NCBI GenBank assembly: GCA_027694045.1
Contig: JAQEWB010000003.1
Location: 21,534-85,533 of the forward strand
DNA from: Bacillaceae bacterium OF18-1A
GTDB lineage: Bacteria; Bacillota; Bacilli; Bacillales; Bacillaceae_G
Direction of reading: 5' to 3'
DNA length: 64,000 bases
The notes below the pieces were generated by a model, which saw only the letters and a list, made by a program, of their open reading frames with translations, did not search any database and was not told the DNA's origin. Below are positions 61,301 through 64,000 of the stretch, one piece after another. Made by a program: the position numbers and the translations under genes. Within the stretch, counting starts at the first letter, position 1. The number at the start of each line of letters is the position of its first letter.

Positions 61301-62424
61301 AGGTTTATTGACGCGTTCAAATCTCTATCCATTACATTTCCACAGTTACATGTATATACTCGGTCGGATAGCTTTAAGTCTACTTTCTTTTGACCACAGT
61401 ATGAACATAGCTTTGAAGATGGATAGAACCTGTCTACTTGACGTAATTCAATTCCATATTCCTCACATTTCGTCAATAACCATGTTTTAAATGTATAAAA
61501 GCACTGCTTAGCAACTGCTTTAGATAGATGTTTATTCTTCATCATACCTTTTACATTCAAATCTTCCACTGTAATAAACGTTGGCTTGGTTTTCACCACA
61601 TCATTTACAACAGATTTTACATACGCTAATCGAATATTTGCTAGCTTGGCATGTATTTTTTGCACCCTAAGAATATTTTTATCTATATTCGCTCTTTTGT
61701 TAGTAGCAGATTGTTCACCTCTCTTTCTTATATTTTCAAATTTGCGTGATAAAGAGCGTTGTTCACGTTTCAACCGTTTTTCTATCTTTTTTACTTGTAT
61801 TGTTTTGTTCATATTTTCATGAACGATACCATCGCTACGTATAGCGAAATCCTTTACCCCCAAATCAATACCTAGACCTGTTTGATTGAGTATTGGCTTC
61901 ATTTCTGCTTCTTTCCATTCGCAAAGCACAGATACAAAATATCTTCCTGCTCTTTTACCTATCGTCCCACTTTTTACAATCGCATTTTTGGGGATATACC
62001 CATATTCTTTTAACCTCATCCAACCAATCGTTGGAACTTTTACTCTATGCCTTTCTACTGTCCAATCTGTTTTGTTGTTTTTAGGAAAATAGCATTTCAC
62101 ATCTTGATTCTTCTTTTTCTTATAACGTGGAAATCCAGATAAACCCTGAAAGAATCTTTTAAAAGCTTTATCTCCATTCATAATCGCCTGTTTTACCGCT
62201 TTACTAGATACCTTTTTAATCCATTGACTACATTCTTTTGTATAAACATTGTTTAGCCATTTAGAAAAATCATATCCACTAAGGAACCTTCCCTCTGATT
62301 CATACATCTCTTTGTTTTTGGAGAGATACAGATTGTAAACGTACCTACAAACCCCAATCGTTTGATTGATCTTGGTTATTTGTTCATGTGTCGGTTTTAT
62401 CTCTATAAAATATGCTCTTCTCAT
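61267..62424 (-). CDS. tnpB: RNA-guided endonuclease TnpB
   Basis: 385 residues. The RuvC triad is visible: D187 in GIDLGVKDFA, E287 in VEDLN and the Asp pair at 366/368 in MDRDLNAS. A zinc ribbon is formed by C340, C343, C359 and C361. Nothing in the sequence suggests loss of activity. ATG behind GAGGGATAAAGAGAC. TnpB uses an RNA from its own 3' end to cut target DNA and keep the transposon. Same orientation as uvrBA. Confidence 0.9.
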   Translation of the reverse strand: MRRAYFIEIKPTHEQITKINQTIGVCRYVYNLYLSKNKEMYESEGRFLSGYDFSKWLNNVYTKECSQWIKKVSSKAVKQAIMNGDKAFKRFFQGLSGFPRYKKKKNQDVKCYFPKNNKTDWTVERHRVKVPTIGWMRLKEYGYIPKNAIVKSGTIGKRAGRYFVSVLCEWKEAEMKPILNQTGLGIDLGVKDFAIRSDGIVHENMNKTIQVKKIEKRLKREQRSLSRKFENIRKRGEQSATNKRANIDKNILRVQKIHAKLANIRLAYVKSVVNDVVKTKPTFITVEDLNVKGMMKNKHLSKAVAKQCFYTFKTWLLTKCEEYGIELRQVDRFYPSSKLCSYCGQKKVDLKLSDRVYTCNCGNVMDRDLNASINLLQAKKYTILT

Positions 62425-62457
62425 GTCTCTTTATCCCTCGACATTTTTGGTATTTTC

Positions 62458-62565
62458 TCAATCATATATCTTACAACTACATACACGAATGATAGATAGC
62501 AAATCTTGAACAATTTCTTCTTGTAGAGATTGTTTTTCATTTATTTTTTTGACTTTGATAAGTAG
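62458..62565 (-). pseudogene. C-terminal relic of an IS607-type serine recombinase (tnpA)
   Basis: A 35-codon open stretch bounded by stops reads IKVKKINEKQSLQEEIVQDL and continues LLSIIRVCSCKIYD. It resembles the E-linker region and end of the catalytic domain of IS607 TnpA resolvases (EELVQDLISIITxFSxRLYG). It ends 34 bp before tnpB, where tnpA sits in complete elements. The rest of the gene is gone or unrecognisable. Confidence 0.5.
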
Positions 62566-62726
62566 TTAAAACATCTGGATTACCCTATCTTTTCAATAGA
62601 CATGTGAATCATTCCCCAAAACTCTTTCAATATATACTCTTTCATAATTACATTTTTATACATCTGTCTATCATAGTTTGCTTTTTTGAATACTGTTTAA
62701 TGTTCCTCATAAAAATCTGTATTCCC

Positions 62727-62776
62727 ATTTTACCACGAATGCCCATAAAAAACCTAAAAAAACGAACGGACATTCG
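62727..62776 (-). promoter_or_regulatory. Candidate LexA box and promoter of the uvrBA unit
   Basis: CGAACGGACATTCG (62763-62776) fits the Bacillus LexA consensus CGAACNNNNGTTCG with one half-site change. On the minus strand it lies just upstream of a weak -35 and a -10 TAAAAT (62732-62727). UvrBA is an SOS operon in B. subtilis, and no other SOS box is seen nearer uvrB. Confidence 0.5.
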
Positions 62777-62917
62777 GTAAAGTTTTCGACAATATATACA
62801 TAGAAAAAGGAAGGAAAACACATTTCCTCCCTCATCAAACTTTCATTTCAAAGATACATATAAGACTAGCGGTTTTCCCTACTGTCATCCTCTCCGCTAC
62901 AAACGATTGATATACTA

Positions 62918-62952
62918 GAAAAAGCTACTTCCCTCTATGAAAGTAGCTTCTT
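62918..62952 (-). terminator. Terminator overlapping the end of the 206-residue membrane protein gene
   Basis: AAGCTACTT pairs with AAGTAGCTT and the stop codon is in the loop. TTTTTC follows on the minus strand. Confidence 0.8.
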
Positions 62953-63555
62953 GTTCCCTTTCTCCTTCTTCGGAAAAATTACATATGAAAATGAAATTGC
63001 TGTATCCACTAAAAGTATAATCGCCCACACTTGGCTCACGCGACTTGCGGATTTATTTAAAACGATTCCGGACTCTAACCAATTGCTCCATTGTTCAAAG
63101 GGAATCAATCCATACGCGAAGAAAAAGAATATATGAACACCAACGAATAAAACAAGATGTAACACCCAATTTTTCATTTCCTGCTTCGCATAAGCCATAC
63201 CTGTCAACTCTATCTGTTCTTCAATAATAGGCGCCGGTTCATTACGCCATTTTGCCACTAATTTTTGTACATATATATCTAGCTTCTTCAAATCCTTTTT
63301 TCCATAAAAAACTGCATATAACAAAATAATTACCGTAATGATTTGGAAATTAGAAAACTTTCCTGTTTGGTAATAATCGACTACCCCTAACATTAAAATA
63401 AATACCTCATTTACGAGTAGCACAATCCCCATAATAAAACTCGCCTTTTTCAAACGAAATCCATAGCGTAGTAAAAAGAAACCGATAGCTGATAACCAAA
63501 ATACAATCTCTGCCCCAATTAAAAAATACCAACGATATTCTGCGAGTATACTCAT
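62935..63555 (-). CDS. Multi-pass membrane protein of unknown function
   Basis: 206 residues and about six helices, with a polar central section (DLKKLDIYVQKLVAKWRNEPAPIIEEQIEL). I do not recognise the family. Start ATG 63555 overlaps the stop of the upstream regulator gene (ATGA), so the two are translationally coupled and probably functionally linked. Confidence 0.75.
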   Translation of the reverse strand: MSILAEYRWYFLIGAEIVFWLSAIGFFLLRYGFRLKKASFIMGIVLLVNEVFILMLGVVDYYQTGKFSNFQIITVIILLYAVFYGKKDLKKLDIYVQKLVAKWRNEPAPIIEEQIELTGMAYAKQEMKNWVLHLVLFVGVHIFFFFAYGLIPFEQWSNWLESGIVLNKSASRVSQVWAIILLVDTAISFSYVIFPKKEKGNKKLLS

Positions 63556-64000
63556 TTATCTCTCTCCCTTTCATCATATATACGAAAAGCATCATCCATA
63601 TATTTTAAAAGTTCTTCTTCAATTGGATACATACTCATTTTCTGTGAATCTTCCTTCGATTTTCTAACTTCCCATAGTTTATCTAAAAACGCTTCATCAC
63701 CATTAGCCATCTCTAAACATTTCCGCATTAAATTCTTCGTTACTTCTTGTACCTCAACACTCCCCACTTCCTTGCCCTCTTTCATAAGATTACGTAATTG
63801 CTTTAATAAGTTTACCCACTCTAATACATTCGGATCTTCTTCACTCATATTAGGCAAATTGTGAAGTAAGTCTTGCTCTTCTTTCGAAAACACTTCATTT
63901 TGGAATATTTCTTGTATACGCGGTGACTGTTTTGAAAGCTGAATAAGCTCAAACATCACTTTCCAATCCAACTCTCCTTCAACGTCAACTGAATACACAA
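63552..64000 (-). CDS. C-terminal part of a probable MerR-family regulator with a TipAS-like domain
   Basis: The gene enters from the right edge; about 149 codons are visible and the true start lies beyond it. The visible part is helical (EWVNLLKQLRNLMKEGKEVGSVEVQEVTKNLMRKCLEM) and matches the TipAS antibiotic-recognition domain seen at the C-terminus of many Bacillus MerR regulators. The DNA-binding half is not in the window. It overlaps the membrane-protein gene by 4 nt and may regulate it. Confidence 0.6.
   Translation of the reverse strand, partial: VYSVDVEGELDWKVMFELIQLSKQSPRIQEIFQNEVFSKEEQDLLHNLPNMSEEDPNVLEWVNLLKQLRNLMKEGKEVGSVEVQEVTKNLMRKCLEMANGDEAFLDKLWEVRKSKEDSQKMSMYPIEEELLKYMDDAFRIYDERERDK

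Larger units (their letters stand above)
61130..62570 (-). mobile_element. IS607-like or IS605-like element: tnpB, candidate omega-RNA and tnpA relic
   Basis: Read on the minus strand, the element comprises a relic of a serine-recombinase tnpA, a full-length tnpB and a structured 3' end. The exact ends are not resolved; the right end falls between about 61130 and 61150. There is no complete tnpA, so the element could move only with help in trans. Confidence 0.65.

Overview
The window is chromosomal DNA from a low-GC, spore-forming Firmicute, almost certainly a member of the Bacillus cereus group. The evidence is the gene order (smpB-rnr-esterase-secG, cggR-gap-pgk-tpiA-gpmI-eno, clpP-crh-whiA-yvcK-rapZ, trxB-yvcD-ppaX-lgt-hprK, uvrAB), a FatBCDE-type petrobactin importer, a NEAT/leucine-rich-repeat haem protein, a second-type spoVA operon and a tmRNA tag reading GKQNNLSLAA. 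I cannot fix the species. Most genes lie on the minus strand.

Layout. 1-11 kb is accessory and iron or stress related: a Fur-boxed NEAT-LRR surface protein cut by the left edge, a membrane-anchored EEP-family enzyme, a fluoride riboswitch driving two crcB/fluC channel genes, small membrane proteins, psiE, a decayed NERD gene, a MarR regulator with its operator, and the Fur-boxed fatB-D-C-E operon. 11-19 kb holds an orphan response regulator, zwf convergent with gndA, and gntRKP with a perfect GntR operator. 19-22 kb is rich in repeats and decay: a broken CPBP protease gene, a NERD gene, three dispersed repeat families, then ssrA and smpB. 22-27.5 kb carries rnr, an esterase, secG and an LrgA/LrgB-like pair; 27.8-30 kb carries two tandem nucleoside-hydrolase paralogues. 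30-38.7 kb is the glycolytic operon under CggR, a small glutaredoxin-like gene and sigL. After tRNA-Arg(CCG), 39-43 kb is a spoVA2-type sporulation operon in which the DUF1657 module occurs three times. 43-48 kb is clpP (CtsR box), a tandem array of structured repeats, and crh-whiA-yvcK-rapZ-nudix. 48-61 kb is housekeeping (popT, trxB, yvcD, acyltransferase, ppaX, lgt, hprK, uvrA, uvrB). At 61-62.6 kb a tnpB transposon gene, with a candidate omega-RNA scaffold and a relic of a serine-recombinase tnpA, lies between uvrB and a candidate LexA box. The right edge holds a small membrane protein and the C-terminus of a probable MerR/TipAS regulator.

Genes that work together: HprK and Crh (carbon catabolite signalling) with the cre-like site at gntR and CggR on glycolysis; zwf, gndA and gntRKP in the pentose-phosphate and gluconate route; ssrA, smpB and rnr in ribosome rescue; Lgt with the lipoproteins FatB and YhcN-like; SpoVAC/AD/AEb with DUF421 and DUF1657 proteins in the spore inner membrane.

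The least explained elements are the roughly 121-bp structured tandem repeats downstream of clpP and between rnr and smpB, whose stems show compensatory changes between copies, and the 41-bp tandem repeats present at three loci, two of them beside NERD genes.
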